Positions 29,201-37,925 are shown, counted from the first letter of the stretch. The stretch is DNA of 64,000 nt from Streptomyces erythrochromogenes (GCF_036170895.1 NZ_CP108036.1:1488001-1552000), one strand, 5' to 3'. Numbers and translations are program-made. Notes: generated from the letters alone by a model not told the origin.

Positions 29201-29979
29201 ACACCCTGCGCACGTACCGCGTCGACGAAGGCCAGAGGACCGTTTCGGGGACGCACGCCCTCCTGGGTCTGCTGTGCCGAGACACGGACAGGCCGCTCGC
29301 CGCACATTACGCCGAAGTCCTCGATGTGCTGCGCCACCTGCCCGGCGGAGAGCGTCCACCCGTCGCGGACCTCCTTGTACGCCACCTCGTCCACGACGCC
29401 GATCGGCTGCCGGAAGAGACCGTCCGGGCACTCCTCGTCGAGGTGATCCGGCCGGGTGGCGCCGCAGACGGGGCGCCGTGGGCCGGCCTGTGGCCCGTCC
29501 TCGAGGAGTATGTGGTCCGCGGGTTGGCGGGGCTCGATCCGGGGCGGGAGGACGCGGAGGCGCAGTTCAAGGCCTTGGTCGGCGCCCTTCGCGGCTATGC
29601 GGCACTGTTCCGCGGACCGCAGGAACGCCTGGAGCACCTGCTGCGGGAGGCGGGGAGCACCCGCGTCTGGGCAGAGGGGGAATGGGGACCGGGAACCGTA
29701 GCGCTGGAACAGGGGCGCGCGCTGCTCGATGCACTTCCCGTGGGCGAACGGGACCCTCGGCTGGTCATCGGACTGCTGCGGCTGGCCGAGGAACTGGGAC
29801 AACAGGGATGGCTCGGTACCCATGCCGAACCGCTCCTGCTGACGCTGCGCACAGCGGACGTGCTTCGGATGCGCGCAAGCGACACCGATTTCCTGCGGCC
29901 CGTGGTGCGGGACGCCGGTCTGCAGCACGCGTTCACCACGATCCTCGAAATCTGGCGCGGACCGACCGGGAGGTCCTGA
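26296..29979 (+). CDS. HTH-NACHT STAND NTPase (bacterial NLR-like)
   Basis: Large 1227-aa protein starting at ATG 26296 with AAAGGGGGTG just upstream; a GTG at 26236 would add 20 residues. N-terminal helix-turn-helix about 15-60 (SQSELARVLNRSDSAVSMLLNGQ), a helical linker to about 360, then a NACHT-type P-loop domain: Walker A LGHPGSGKS (408-416), Walker B VVLLDGLDEL (477-486), sensor-like VFIVTSRTVVAD and, further on, YEFLHATFGEYLVARLV, typical of NACHT winged-helix ends. About 500 more helical residues follow and may be the sensor. NACHT-STAND proteins with varied effectors act in bacterial anti-phage immunity; an HTH at the effector position suggests a transcriptional or DNA-directed output. 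No nuclease or TIR domain was seen. The biological role is inferred. Confidence 0.88.
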   Translation: MGDASGAVADFCATLRRIVRGCGVSQSELARVLNRSDSAVSMLLNGQRARAPHMDDVLAIVNHCRVRAGGHPPPGLALDPEFWRKRLAELQATEEGRRRQGPRHAQERLPIGLPEAVPFDFESAVEVLVGHRDGFKGLAAQILEPLNLIGAGPCELPGLFEGFGTRVRACSGTVRTALLCAADLVLLVSSFCDAVGRLGAVRDAEASLQSDLQTQVLEELGRVALGSTRVQAPAELRADIASAYAASADIMAFGGFIGASHDELAQLALRHYEAVHAKVTWDCPELRLTSETYDPDEETERTQATADRVGLIELGLVLAEFAQADSPTTRQRELLRAPIAAADGSGPAIPSLAAGYVNPAFRVAGRSADWRLSADTWWEGLPLREDIAGFLAAHLLTHQATQTPLLVLGHPGSGKSLLMKLLAARMPQSEFSCLHVELRHVPAELDLQEQLEWSLFRSTGRREPWPDALPSGETVRVVLLDGLDELIQAGAGRLDMRRQWQYLKSIEQLQQREYELGRPVVFIVTSRTVVADQVLTPAAATVLRLEPFDDARIICWLEVWHATNRRYFARHEVEPLTWDVVQPYRELARHSLLLLMLALYDATGNPLRSLGGLDIRRVDLYERLLMEFVRRQVVKHSDPLPPSVEAEAVEQELGRLGVIAIGMFNRRRQSLTADEADRDLGGLLGESGSALLFGRFFFVHEAQAVVAEERLRSYEFLHATFGEYLVARLVCAELGRIRVEAERAATTGCDDSVLRALMSFVPLSDRTHVLDTLRELAGPSGPRWHRGLPGLLRTLFHKDDRTGDGPSGLTYSPGDRRRTERDAVYEANLLLLALVVEDGFRASDFLTVPDPVDRWRRCAQFWRSQFGEASWGSFARTVALQRAATDAVGAGTAGTPVTTTDLWISLQGPSELTDDVSWILQSGVLGPAAYHDPRGVDATALTRRLSLLCDTDVQHVLHALAPLLRTLPNTLRTYRVDEGQRTVSGTHALLGLLCRDTDRPLAAHYAEVLDVLRHLPGGERPPVADLLVRHLVHDADRLPEETVRALLVEVIRPGGAADGAPWAGLWPVLEEYVVRGLAGLDPGREDAEAQFKALVGALRGYAALFRGPQERLEHLLREAGSTRVWAEGEWGPGTVALEQGRALLDALPVGERDPRLVIGLLRLAEELGQQGWLGTHAEPLLLTLRTADVLRMRASDTDFLRPVVRDAGLQHAFTTILEIWRGPTGRS

Positions 29980-30030
29980 CACATCAGGTGGCCGGAGTCT
30001 CCGGGGGCAGGGCCGGATGGACAAAGGCCG

Positions 30031-30065
30031 AGGGGCCGCTTCGGATCGCTCCGGAAACGGCCCCT
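30031..30065. terminator. Shared hairpin between convergent genes
   Basis: AGGGGCCG (30031-30038) and CGGCCCCT (30058-30065) form a perfect 8-bp stem in the 107-base gap between the ends of the HTH-NACHT gene (plus) and the DUF4246 gene (minus). It has no clear T-run and likely works in both directions. Confidence 0.65.
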
Positions 30066-30086
30066 AGGCACAGGATGTGGACGGGC

Positions 30087-31595
30087 TCAGTGCTCGCAGA
30101 GGGAGAATTCCCGCTCGTAGAGCTCCTTGTTGTGCTCGTCGACGAAGAACTTGCGCTCGTGCATGAGCTGTTCGCGGTAGGCCGCGGCCTGTTCGAGCGT
30201 CATGGTCGAGGTCTCGGACCACGGTTGCTGCGGCGGCACGTCGGAGGTCGAGACGATCGTTTCCGACGGGTCGACCAGGAAGAAGGCCAGGATCTTGCGG
30301 TGTCCCGGGCGGCTGGGGTCTGCGAGGCGGAAGTCGCCGACGCGGTGCTGCAGGATGTTCGGGAATGCCAGGCAGCGGCCCTCCGGAGTCGATACCGATC
30401 CCAGCACCTGGTTCAGCGCGTCCTCGTCCTCCAGGCCGTAGACCTCGCGCAGACCGTTGTCGTCGTTCTGCTCGTAGTCGGGGTCGTCCAGTGCCGCCCG
30501 GAAGCCCAGCCGGCTTTCGGTGATGTTCTCGCTGTCCCAGTAGTAGATGCCGGTCGAGACGATCCGCTCGTTCAGCATCCCCTCGACGTGCCAGGAACCG
30601 CCCGCGTACTCGGGCTTGTCCGGGGTGAGATGAATGGTGGCGAGCTTGACGATGACCTGGAGGCGGCGGCCGCGCAGGTCGACCCTGGCAGATGCGTCGG
30701 GCGCCTCGGGCAGGGTGAACTCCGGGGCCTCGGGGACGACCGGGCGGCGGTTCTCCCACCATTCTTCGTGGGCGGACTCCCACGCACGGAGGGCTTCCTT
30801 GTGGGCCGCGGGATCGCTGTACGAGGACTTGTTCGGATACTCCGGCTCCGAGTCGTACCACCCGTAGGGATCGGCCTCGATCCGCAGGGGCCGCGGATGA
30901 CGCAGGTCCGTGAGCACGTTCTCCCACAGCGGGAGCATCCGCGAGAACAGGTCCGGCAGGACGGAGGCCAGTTCGTGATGGGTCTCGGGGTGGACGTTGT
31001 TGACGTACGAGCGGAAGGCGGCATCGCCGTCGTCACTGACGTCCACGTCCGTGGGCAGCCACTGGAACTTCTCCGAGAACTCGTACTTCGAGTAGCGGGT
31101 CGTCGGATTCTGCCAGGCCCGCTCGGGGGCGCCGCTCACCTCTCTCACCAGGCAGAACATCGAGGGGTGGACCAGATCCAGTACCTGGCCGTCCGAACCG
31201 GGGTGCCAGTCCTGCTCCGCCTCGGGGACCTCTTCCAGGACCCGGACCGCCTCGCGCAGCCGGGACCTGAGCTTGTCGTCGACCAGTGCGTCCGACTGCC
31301 ACACCCCGTCGACGGCGGACACCTCGATGCCCGTTCGTCCGTCCCGCAGCGCGGCGTAGTGGTCGAGCTCGGCAAGGACGTAGCGGACCTGCGCTTCGGT
31401 GAGGCCCTGGGCGAGCGCCTCCTGCGTCCACCGGGCGACGATGTCGGCATCGTTCCTCTTGTCGAACCACCCCGGCTTCGCCCGAAGGTGCGCGCTGCAC
31501 TGCATGATCTCGAGTTCCCGCAGCGTCCGGGGCTTCGCGAACGATATGGAACGGGACGCAGCGAAGGGCAGCGGGAAAGCAGACAGGCCGGTCAA
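30087..31595 (-). CDS. DUF4246 family protein, possible 2OG-Fe(II) oxygenase fold
   Basis: A 502-aa protein of uncharacterised family DUF4246, known from fungi and Streptomyces. Its N-terminal FPLPFAASRSISFAKPRTLRELEIMQ and IRAKPGW-type segment fit that family, so the TTG at 31595 is kept even though the ribosome-binding site is weak. An alternative is the internal ATG of MQCSAHLRAKPGW. The C-terminal half has GGSWHVEGMLNERI (H-x-E), FPNILQHRV (His) and GHRKILAFFLVDP (basic residue). This spacing recalls the double-stranded beta-helix of 2-oxoglutarate/Fe(II) oxygenases; that is my inference. No signal peptide. It is alone in its transcription unit. Confidence 0.75.
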   Translation of the reverse strand: MTGLSAFPLPFAASRSISFAKPRTLRELEIMQCSAHLRAKPGWFDKRNDADIVARWTQEALAQGLTEAQVRYVLAELDHYAALRDGRTGIEVSAVDGVWQSDALVDDKLRSRLREAVRVLEEVPEAEQDWHPGSDGQVLDLVHPSMFCLVREVSGAPERAWQNPTTRYSKYEFSEKFQWLPTDVDVSDDGDAAFRSYVNNVHPETHHELASVLPDLFSRMLPLWENVLTDLRHPRPLRIEADPYGWYDSEPEYPNKSSYSDPAAHKEALRAWESAHEEWWENRRPVVPEAPEFTLPEAPDASARVDLRGRRLQVIVKLATIHLTPDKPEYAGGSWHVEGMLNERIVSTGIYYWDSENITESRLGFRAALDDPDYEQNDDNGLREVYGLEDEDALNQVLGSVSTPEGRCLAFPNILQHRVGDFRLADPSRPGHRKILAFFLVDPSETIVSTSDVPPQQPWSETSTMTLEQAAAYREQLMHERKFFVDEHNKELYEREFSLCEH

Positions 31596-31776
31596 TTCTT
31601 CGGATCCCTACGGTCGGTGTGCGGTGGCCGGAAGGATAGCCCAGCGCACTGACACCGCAGCCGTGGTCCCTGTTGCCGCCGACGGGGCCCCGTGGTGCGG
31701 CAGCAGGCCGTTGCGGAACGCTCGCGGAGGGCTCGGGCGGGAAGGAGCCGCCGCGCGCTTGCCTTAGGGTGACCCC

Positions 31777-32982
31777 ATGGTGGGGCATTCGAGTACACGG
31801 CAGCGGCTCGTCGTCGCCTTCGTCTCCTGCGTCCTGGCGACCGCCGCGACGGTCGTGGCGGCGGCTTCGTCGACAGGTCCTGCGTCGGACGCGGGAGCGC
31901 GGCCAGTCGGCGGCTTCCAGCGGCCGCCCGAGCCGCCCAAGGAGCACGATCTGCGACTCGGCGTCTCCTACGGTGACACCCTCACCTGGAAGTCCGACGA
32001 CGGCCTGGCCGCCGCCCTCAACGACGCGGTCGGCCTGGGCACCACCTGGATCCGGGTGGACCTGTCCTGGAACAACATCCAGCCGGACAGCCCGCGCACC
32101 TACCAGTGGCAGCGCTTCGACCGGATCGTGAAGGCGGCCCGCGAACGCAACCTCGACGTCCTCGCCACGGTCGCCTACACCCCCGCATGGGCAAGGGCCG
32201 AGTCGTGCACGGGGCACCGTCCCACGTGTCCGCCGGCCGACCCCAAGAAGTTCGCCGCGTTCGCGAAGCTCGCCGCCCTGCGCTACGCGCCCCAGGGCGT
32301 GCACACGTGGGAGGTCTGGAACGAGCCCAACCTCCCCCAGTTCTGGTACCCCAAGCCCGACGCCAAGGCGTACACCACCCTGCTCAACTCCACCGCCGCC
32401 TCGCTGCGCGAAGCCGACCCGACGGCCTACGTGCTGATGGGCGGTCTGGCCGCCGTCGGCACTTGGGAATCGATCAAGTACGTCTCCCACCTGGACTTCC
32501 TGGAACAGGTCTGCCGGCTCGGCGGCAACAAGGCGGTGGACGCGCTCAGCTACCACCCCTACGCCTGGCCCCAGCTCCCGCACGACGGCAAGGTGTTCAC
32601 GGAGATCAGCAGCGCCGGGGAGAACCTCGTCGGCGTCGCCGAGCGGCACGGGACGCCCGGCATGCCGGTGTGGCTGACGGAGACGGGCGCGCCGACCAAC
32701 GGTCCGGGCAACCCCGCCGCCGACGAGAAGTCCCGGACGGAGAACATCACGCACGTCAGCGAGGAGTTCCAGGCGCGGATCGCCACCGACACGGTGCCGA
32801 CCGCCGCGAAGGACAAATACGTGGCCGCCGCCTTCTGGTTCGCCCATCAGGACACGGCCACCGGCAACGACAAGAGCCATTCCAAGTACTACGGGCTGCG
32901 CCGCTACGACGGTTCCGCGAAGCCCGCGTTCGCCGCGCTCCGGGCCGCCATCGAGGAGTACGCGAAGAAGCAGCCCCGCTAG
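31777..32982 (+). CDS. Secreted glycoside hydrolase, GH39/PslG-like
   Basis: Secreted (beta/alpha)8 glycosidase, 401 aa. The N terminus has a signal peptide (RQRLVVAFVSCVLATAATVVAAASS) followed by a proline-rich linker. The catalytic domain shows WIRVDLSWNNIQP, the acid/base motif WEVWNEPNLPQFW and the nucleophile motif MPVWLTETGAP, the paired Glu of clan GH-A. Length and order resemble GH39-type PslG proteins that cut the exopolysaccharide made by neighbouring genes. It lies immediately beside, and convergent with, an eight-gene polysaccharide operon, so trimming that polymer is plausible. The ATG at 31777 follows TTAGGGTG. The substrate is unknown. Confidence 0.85.
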   Translation: MVGHSSTRQRLVVAFVSCVLATAATVVAAASSTGPASDAGARPVGGFQRPPEPPKEHDLRLGVSYGDTLTWKSDDGLAAALNDAVGLGTTWIRVDLSWNNIQPDSPRTYQWQRFDRIVKAARERNLDVLATVAYTPAWARAESCTGHRPTCPPADPKKFAAFAKLAALRYAPQGVHTWEVWNEPNLPQFWYPKPDAKAYTTLLNSTAASLREADPTAYVLMGGLAAVGTWESIKYVSHLDFLEQVCRLGGNKAVDALSYHPYAWPQLPHDGKVFTEISSAGENLVGVAERHGTPGMPVWLTETGAPTNGPGNPAADEKSRTENITHVSEEFQARIATDTVPTAAKDKYVAAAFWFAHQDTATGNDKSHSKYYGLRRYDGSAKPAFAALRAAIEEYAKKQPR

Positions 32983-33027
32983 GACGGCAGCCCCGCCAGG
33001 CCGGCCGCGCCGGGAGGCCGCCGGCGG

Positions 33028-34146
33028 TCACAGCGAGCGGAACAGGTCCACGTACCGGGCCAGGAGGCCGTCCCAGGCGTACCGCTCACGCGCGGTACGC
33101 AGCCCCGCCTCGCCCAGCCGGTCCGCCAGGACACCGTCCTCCAGGAGCCGCCGGCAGGCGTCCGCCAGGGCGCCGGGGTCGCCGGGCGGTACCAGCAGAC
33201 CGGTCCGCCCGTCCTCGACGACGTACGGGATGCCGCCGACCCGCGAGCCCACCACAGGGGTGCCGCAGGCCATCGCCTCGACGAGCACCATGCCGAACGA
33301 CTCGGCCTCGGTGACGGAGGGCAGGACCAGCACAGCCGCCTCGCGGACCGCCCGGACGAGGTCGGGCCCGGTCAGCTCGCCGGACGCGGTGACCCGGTCC
33401 GCGAGGCCGAGGGACGCGGCCAGGGCGAGCTGGTCCGCGACCGCGTCGCCGCCGCCCACCAGGCGCAGCCGGGCCCCGGGCACTTCGGCCAGGGAGCGGA
33501 CGAGGACATCGACCCCCTTCCACGCCGAGGACCGGTCGATGCGGCCGACGTAGAGGAGCGTCGGCGGGCGGGTGGAGGGCGGCGGGCCCGGTGTGAACCG
33601 GGCGGTGTCGACGCCGGGGCTGATCTCCAGGGCTCCGGGCCGCCCGGCGGCCAGGGAGACGGGGGACACGGCGACGAGGGCACGGGCCCGGCCGAACACC
33701 CGGGGCAGGACCCGGCGTTCGTAGAGGCCGATGAGGCGGTCCGCGGCGCCGGTGCCGGGGCCGCCCTTGAGCATCGAGCCGGCGTGGTAGGTGAGCACGG
33801 CCGGGCGGCGGCCCGCCACGGCCACGGCGATGTCGCCGAGTCCCGGTACGGGGGCGTGCGCGTGGACCACGTCGGCACCCGTACGGCGCAGCCAGTACCG
33901 CAGCTGAAGCGGCCACAGGGGGCTGAGGGGGGTGTTGGAGAGCCGGAACCAGGAGCCGAGCCGGACGACCCGCACGCCGTCCTCCACGCAGGTACGGGTG
34001 CGCAGCCCGGGCCCGCTGGTGAGGACGACGGCGTCGAGGCCGGGCGCTTCGTGCACGGCCCGCGCGACCCGGGCCGCATACTGCTCGACGCCCCCGAGGT
34101 GCGGCGGGTAGTAGGGGGTGACGACGGCCACCGTGCGGGGGTTCAC
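33028..34146 (-). CDS. Glycosyltransferase family 4
   Basis: GT-B fold glycosyltransferase, 372 aa, GTG start overlapping the upstream stop (GTGA). N-terminal acceptor domain opens VAVVTPYYPPHLGGVEQYA (GT4 glycine loop). Donor domain has LLYVGRIDRSSAWKGVDVL, VLVLPSVTEAESFGMVLVEAMACGTPVV (the E-x7-E nucleotide-sugar motif) and SRVGGIPYVVEDG. No membrane segment, so it probably acts at the inner face of the membrane on lipid-linked sugar. Last gene of the polysaccharide operon. Donor sugar not determinable. Confidence 0.93.
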   Translation of the reverse strand: MNPRTVAVVTPYYPPHLGGVEQYAARVARAVHEAPGLDAVVLTSGPGLRTRTCVEDGVRVVRLGSWFRLSNTPLSPLWPLQLRYWLRRTGADVVHAHAPVPGLGDIAVAVAGRRPAVLTYHAGSMLKGGPGTGAADRLIGLYERRVLPRVFGRARALVAVSPVSLAAGRPGALEISPGVDTARFTPGPPPSTRPPTLLYVGRIDRSSAWKGVDVLVRSLAEVPGARLRLVGGGDAVADQLALAASLGLADRVTASGELTGPDLVRAVREAAVLVLPSVTEAESFGMVLVEAMACGTPVVGSRVGGIPYVVEDGRTGLLVPPGDPGALADACRRLLEDGVLADRLGEAGLRTARERYAWDGLLARYVDLFRSL

Positions 34147-35387
34147 AGGGCGGCCCGCAGCAGGCCGGGGAAGCCTTCCGCCTCGGCGACGTAACCGGGC
34201 AGCCGGCGTCGCAGCTGCTCGCGGTAGCCGGAGTCGTCCTGGAGCAGCGGTGCGACCAGCGCCCACAGCCGGGGATGGGTGACGTCCTCGATGGCCAGCA
34301 CGTGGGCGCCGAGGCCGAGGTCGGCCATGATGCCGCGGGTCTTGTGCTCGTACTCGATGGCCACGCAGGGCACGCCGCTGGTCAGGGAGAAGATCACCGA
34401 ATGGAAGCGGGTGCCGATCAGCAGGGCGCACTCGCGGTAGACGCCCTTGAGATCGCGGTAGTCCACCCGGTCCTCGATCAGCAGGGGTGCCGCGGTGCAG
34501 TGGGCGGCGATCCGGCGCTCCACGATGCGGTCGTCGTCGCTCAGGTAGTCGGTGCTGACCTGCGGGATCAGCACGACACGCGCTCCAGTGGCCTGGACGG
34601 CGTCGATCGTCGCGGCCAGGGCCCGCTCGTACGCGTCCTGGGCGGCCGGGGCCAGCCAGCACCTGGCCGTGACCCCGACCAGCCGCAGCTCCGGTGCGAT
34701 GCCGAGCCGGGCCCGCCAGTCGGAGGACGCCGGCGGGTCGAACGCGAATCCCGAGTCGACGCCCCGGGTGACGACCGCGTCGGGCAGGCCGCAGCCGCGC
34801 AGCTGGTCCACGCTGACGTCCTCGCGGGCCAGGACGAGCGGGGACCGGCCGAGGGCGCGGGCGACCAGGCGCCGCTGGAGGGGCGAGGGGAACGGGCCGT
34901 AGGACTGTGGGGCGAAGACGACGGGCACGCCGGCACGCTGGGCGAGCAGCACCGGCAACAGGACGAAGAAGACGTTCTGGTGGCCGTCGAGCCCCGGGCG
35001 GGCCAGGACGTACCCGCCTCCGGTGGACACCACCAGGTCCGCGCCGGCCAGGGCGTCCGCCTCGCGCCGGGCCTCGGCGGGCAGGATCCTGCGCAGGACA
35101 CCGGCCGCTGACCGGGGCAGCAGGAGGAGGCCGGCGGAGACCGCGCCGACGTACACCTTCCGCAGGATCCGGCGGGAACGCGAAGCGGTGCCGTCGGCGA
35201 CGTGGCGGCGGATCGAGCCGAGGTTCGGGGCGTCCTCGAATGCGGGGTGGACGGCGGGGTCCTCCATGCCGGCGACGCGGACGTCGGCGCCGGGGAACGC
35301 CTCGCGGACCTGTCGCAGGCAGACGGAGAGCAGCGCGGCGTCGCCCGCGTTCTCCCGGACGTAGGCGTTGATCACCACGATCTTCAC
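34143..35387 (-). CDS. Polysaccharide pyruvyl transferase (CsaB/PssM-like)
   Basis: Predicted 414-aa transferase of the polysaccharide pyruvyl transferase family, which puts a pyruvate ketal from PEP on sugars of cell-wall glycans or exopolysaccharides. Diagnostic features: IVVINAYVRENAGDAALL at the start, VVSTGGGYVLARPG, VVFAPQSYGPF, VLAREDVS, VLIPQVSTDYLSDDD, then LLIGTRFHSVIFSLTSGVPCVAIEYEHKTRGIM. The GTG at 35387 overlaps the flippase stop (GTGA). Its presence implies an acidic, pyruvylated polymer. In other bacteria such ketals anchor SLH-domain proteins; no SLH protein is visible here. Confidence 0.9.
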   Translation of the reverse strand: MKIVVINAYVRENAGDAALLSVCLRQVREAFPGADVRVAGMEDPAVHPAFEDAPNLGSIRRHVADGTASRSRRILRKVYVGAVSAGLLLLPRSAAGVLRRILPAEARREADALAGADLVVSTGGGYVLARPGLDGHQNVFFVLLPVLLAQRAGVPVVFAPQSYGPFPSPLQRRLVARALGRSPLVLAREDVSVDQLRGCGLPDAVVTRGVDSGFAFDPPASSDWRARLGIAPELRLVGVTARCWLAPAAQDAYERALAATIDAVQATGARVVLIPQVSTDYLSDDDRIVERRIAAHCTAAPLLIEDRVDYRDLKGVYRECALLIGTRFHSVIFSLTSGVPCVAIEYEHKTRGIMADLGLGAHVLAIEDVTHPRLWALVAPLLQDDSGYREQLRRRLPGYVAEAEGFPGLLRAAL

Positions 35388-36781
35388 GGGCGGTACCTCT
35401 CGGCAGGTGGTGCGGCGGACGGCGCGGCGGCGGACGTCGGATCCGGGGCCGTCGGCCCCGGCAGGCGCACGGCGCGCAGTTGGAGGGTGTCGACGGGGGA
35501 CCAGCCCGGTCCGGGGTCGAGGTCCGGTTCCGGCGGGCGGGGCGCGGAGGGCCGGCCGCGCAGCAGGGCGACGGTGGCGAACAGTCCGGCCGCCAGGTTG
35601 CCGATGCCCCAGGCGCAGCCGACCCAGACCAGCCCGTGCGGCGCCCACCACGCGGACAGGCCGATGGTGGTGCACGCGAGGACGGTGTTGGCGGCGATGA
35701 GCTGCTTCATCCGCTGGGCCAGCTTCAGCCCGAAGCACGCCCAGGTGTTGAGGGCGACGGCGAGGGCGGCGAGGGCGAGCACCCTTAGCAGCCCGCTCGC
35801 GGCCGTGGTGTAGCTGCCGCCGAACACCAGCAGGAGCAGCCCGCTGCCGGCCGCGACGACGGCGACGGCGGGTACCTGCACCGCGGCGATGGTCTTCGCG
35901 GAGCGGCGCAGGAGTTCACCGAACCGGGACGGGTCGGAGGAGACCTCGGCGAAGACGGCCTCGCCCACGGCGGTGGAGACGGAGTTCAGGAGGGCGGCGA
36001 TCTGGAAAGCGACGAAGTAGTAGCCGGCTTCGGCGGCGCCCAGCTTTTGGAGCACGATGAGCGGAGTGACCAGGACGGGCGCCAGGTTGATCAGGCTGGA
36101 GACGTAACTGGCGACGGAGAAGCGCAGTTGCTCGCGCAGCCGGGTGCCCCGGGTGCGGAAGTCGAAGCGGAAGCCGAGGCGGCGCCGGAGCAGCAGCAGG
36201 GCCGCGGCGCCGGCGACCGCGTAGCCGATGCCCGCCGAGCCGAGGATTCCGGCCGCGCCGAACCCGACCAGGGCGACGGGCGCGGCGAGTTTGGCGACGC
36301 CTTGGAGGATCCCGTCGGACAGCACGTTGTACTGCGCCATGCGGGCGCTGATGAAGACCGACTTGACCAGGAGGTTCAGCGAGGCGCAGGCGCAGGACAG
36401 GACGAAGAGGGCGACGAGGTGCGCGTGGTCGCGGACGAACAGCAGCTTGTGCCCGTACCAGGGCAGCCCCAGCAGATAGATCCCGGCGGCGATGCAGGAG
36501 ACCAGCAGCACCAGGGCGGTGGACTGGGTGATCTGGGCGTTGCGGGCCCTGCCTCCGGCGGGAAAGCGGATCAGGGTGCTGTTGAGGCCGAACATGCTGA
36601 GGTAGGAGAGCAGCGAGGTCGCGGAGATCAGCGAGGTGGCCAGCCCGACCTGCTCGGGCGGGTAGAAGCGGGCCACGACCACCCAGAAGAGGAAGCTCAG
36701 CCCGGCCGTCGTGACCGTGGACGCCAGCAGGAAGAACGAGCTCCGGAACATCTGGTCCGCGGGCCGGGCGTGCTTACCCAC
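35384..36781 (-). CDS. Polysaccharide flippase (MOP/Wzx-like)
   Basis: Multi-pass membrane protein, 465 aa with about 12-14 hydrophobic segments, of the oligosaccharidyl-lipid flippase (polysaccharide_synt) type. The first helix region SFFLLASTVTTAGLSFLFWVVVARFYPPEQVGLATS is characteristic: a glycine turn, then Y-P-x-E-x-V-G. The GTG at 36781 overlaps the upstream GT end by 8 bases; an ATG ten residues later (MFRSSFF) is an alternative. The role would be to flip the lipid-linked repeat unit outwards. The cytoplasmic Pro-rich C terminus (about 420-465) is low complexity. Confidence 0.92.
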   Translation of the reverse strand: MGKHARPADQMFRSSFFLLASTVTTAGLSFLFWVVVARFYPPEQVGLATSLISATSLLSYLSMFGLNSTLIRFPAGGRARNAQITQSTALVLLVSCIAAGIYLLGLPWYGHKLLFVRDHAHLVALFVLSCACASLNLLVKSVFISARMAQYNVLSDGILQGVAKLAAPVALVGFGAAGILGSAGIGYAVAGAAALLLLRRRLGFRFDFRTRGTRLREQLRFSVASYVSSLINLAPVLVTPLIVLQKLGAAEAGYYFVAFQIAALLNSVSTAVGEAVFAEVSSDPSRFGELLRRSAKTIAAVQVPAVAVVAAGSGLLLLVFGGSYTTAASGLLRVLALAALAVALNTWACFGLKLAQRMKQLIAANTVLACTTIGLSAWWAPHGLVWVGCAWGIGNLAAGLFATVALLRGRPSAPRPPEPDLDPGPGWSPVDTLQLRAVRLPGPTAPDPTSAAAPSAAPPAERYRP

Positions 36782-37925
36782 GGCCCGCGTCCCCGTAGTG
36801 CCCGAGCAGCGCCGTCACGTGCCGGTCCCAGCCGAAGGACGCCTCGGCGAACGCGCGGGCGGCGGCTCCCGTCGCCGCCCGCGCGGCGGGATCCGCGACC
36901 AGGCCGTCGAGCGCGGCGCGCAGGGCGGGGACGGTACGGGGGACGAGCAGGGCGACGCGGCGGTCCAGGCCGTACGGGGCGTATCCGGGGTCGTCGGTCG
37001 TGACGACGGGCAGGCCCGAGGCCATGGCCTCCTGGACGGTGAGCGGGAAGCCCTCGGCGGTGGAGGGCAGGGCGAACACGTCGCACGCGCGGTAGGCGTC
37101 GGCGAGGGCCTCGGCGGACAGGGAGCCGAGGTGGTGGACGCCGGAGCGTCCGGCGAGGGCCGAGGCGTCCCCGTCACCGGCGAAGACGAGGTCGTATGCG
37201 GCGTCGTCGGCGTGGGCGTCGAGGAGGAGGTCGTACCCCTTCTTGGGGACGAGCCGGCCCGCGAAGAGCACCAGGGTGCGGCCGGCCGGCAGGCCGAGCC
37301 GCGCCCGGGCCGCGGCGCGCTCCGCGGGGTCGGCGGGCGGTCGGAACAGGCCGGTGTCCACGCCGTTGGCGAGGTGGTGGCGGGCCTCGGCGCGGGCGCC
37401 GAGCTTGCGGACGAACGCGGCGACGTCGGCGTTGACTGTGAGCACCCGGCGGGCGCGGCGGAGCTGGGGCCGGCCCGCAATGGCGTAGACGACCCGCTGG
37501 ACGGCGCGTACGAGGGCCGAGGGGTGCGCCACCAGGCCGACGTGCTGGGTCACCACGGTGGGGGTGCGGGTGGCGGCCGCGGCGAGGCCGGCCGCCCAGG
37601 AGGAGGCGTAGAGGCAGTCGTGGACGTGGACGACGTCGGCGTGGCGGGCCCAGCGCAGGGCTGCGGGCAGCAGGGCCGGCGAGAACAGCGGGAAGGGGAC
37701 GCCAGACCGGCGCTCCACCACGTTGGACGCGGCGACGCGGACGACGCGGACGCCGTCCTCGTGGTGGATCCCGGCGTGGTCGCCGCTGGTGAGGACGGTG
37801 ACTTCGGCGCCGTGCCGGGCGAGGTGGAGCGCTTCGTTGCGGACGACGTTCTCGATGCCGCCCAGGTGCGGCGGGTAGTAGTGGCTGACGAGCAGGACCC
37901 GGGGCCGGCGCCGGACGTGGTTCAT
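36774..37925 (-). CDS. Glycosyltransferase family 4
   Basis: GT4-type transferase of 383 aa. Begins MNHVRRRPRVLLVSHYYPPHLGGIENVV. The donor half has LVLFAGRLVPKKGYDLLLDA, VFALPSTAEGFPLTVQEAMASGLPVVTTDDPG (E-x7-E motif) and a C-terminal SFGWDRHVTALLGHY. The ATG at 37925 overlaps the membrane-protein stop (ATGA). Cytoplasmic, no signal peptide. It shares the YYPPHLGG start with the GT4s at 33028 and 40210, which suggests these three arose by duplication within the locus. Confidence 0.93.
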   Translation of the reverse strand: MNHVRRRPRVLLVSHYYPPHLGGIENVVRNEALHLARHGAEVTVLTSGDHAGIHHEDGVRVVRVAASNVVERRSGVPFPLFSPALLPAALRWARHADVVHVHDCLYASSWAAGLAAAATRTPTVVTQHVGLVAHPSALVRAVQRVVYAIAGRPQLRRARRVLTVNADVAAFVRKLGARAEARHHLANGVDTGLFRPPADPAERAAARARLGLPAGRTLVLFAGRLVPKKGYDLLLDAHADDAAYDLVFAGDGDASALAGRSGVHHLGSLSAEALADAYRACDVFALPSTAEGFPLTVQEAMASGLPVVTTDDPGYAPYGLDRRVALLVPRTVPALRAALDGLVADPAARAATGAAARAFAEASFGWDRHVTALLGHYGDAGRG

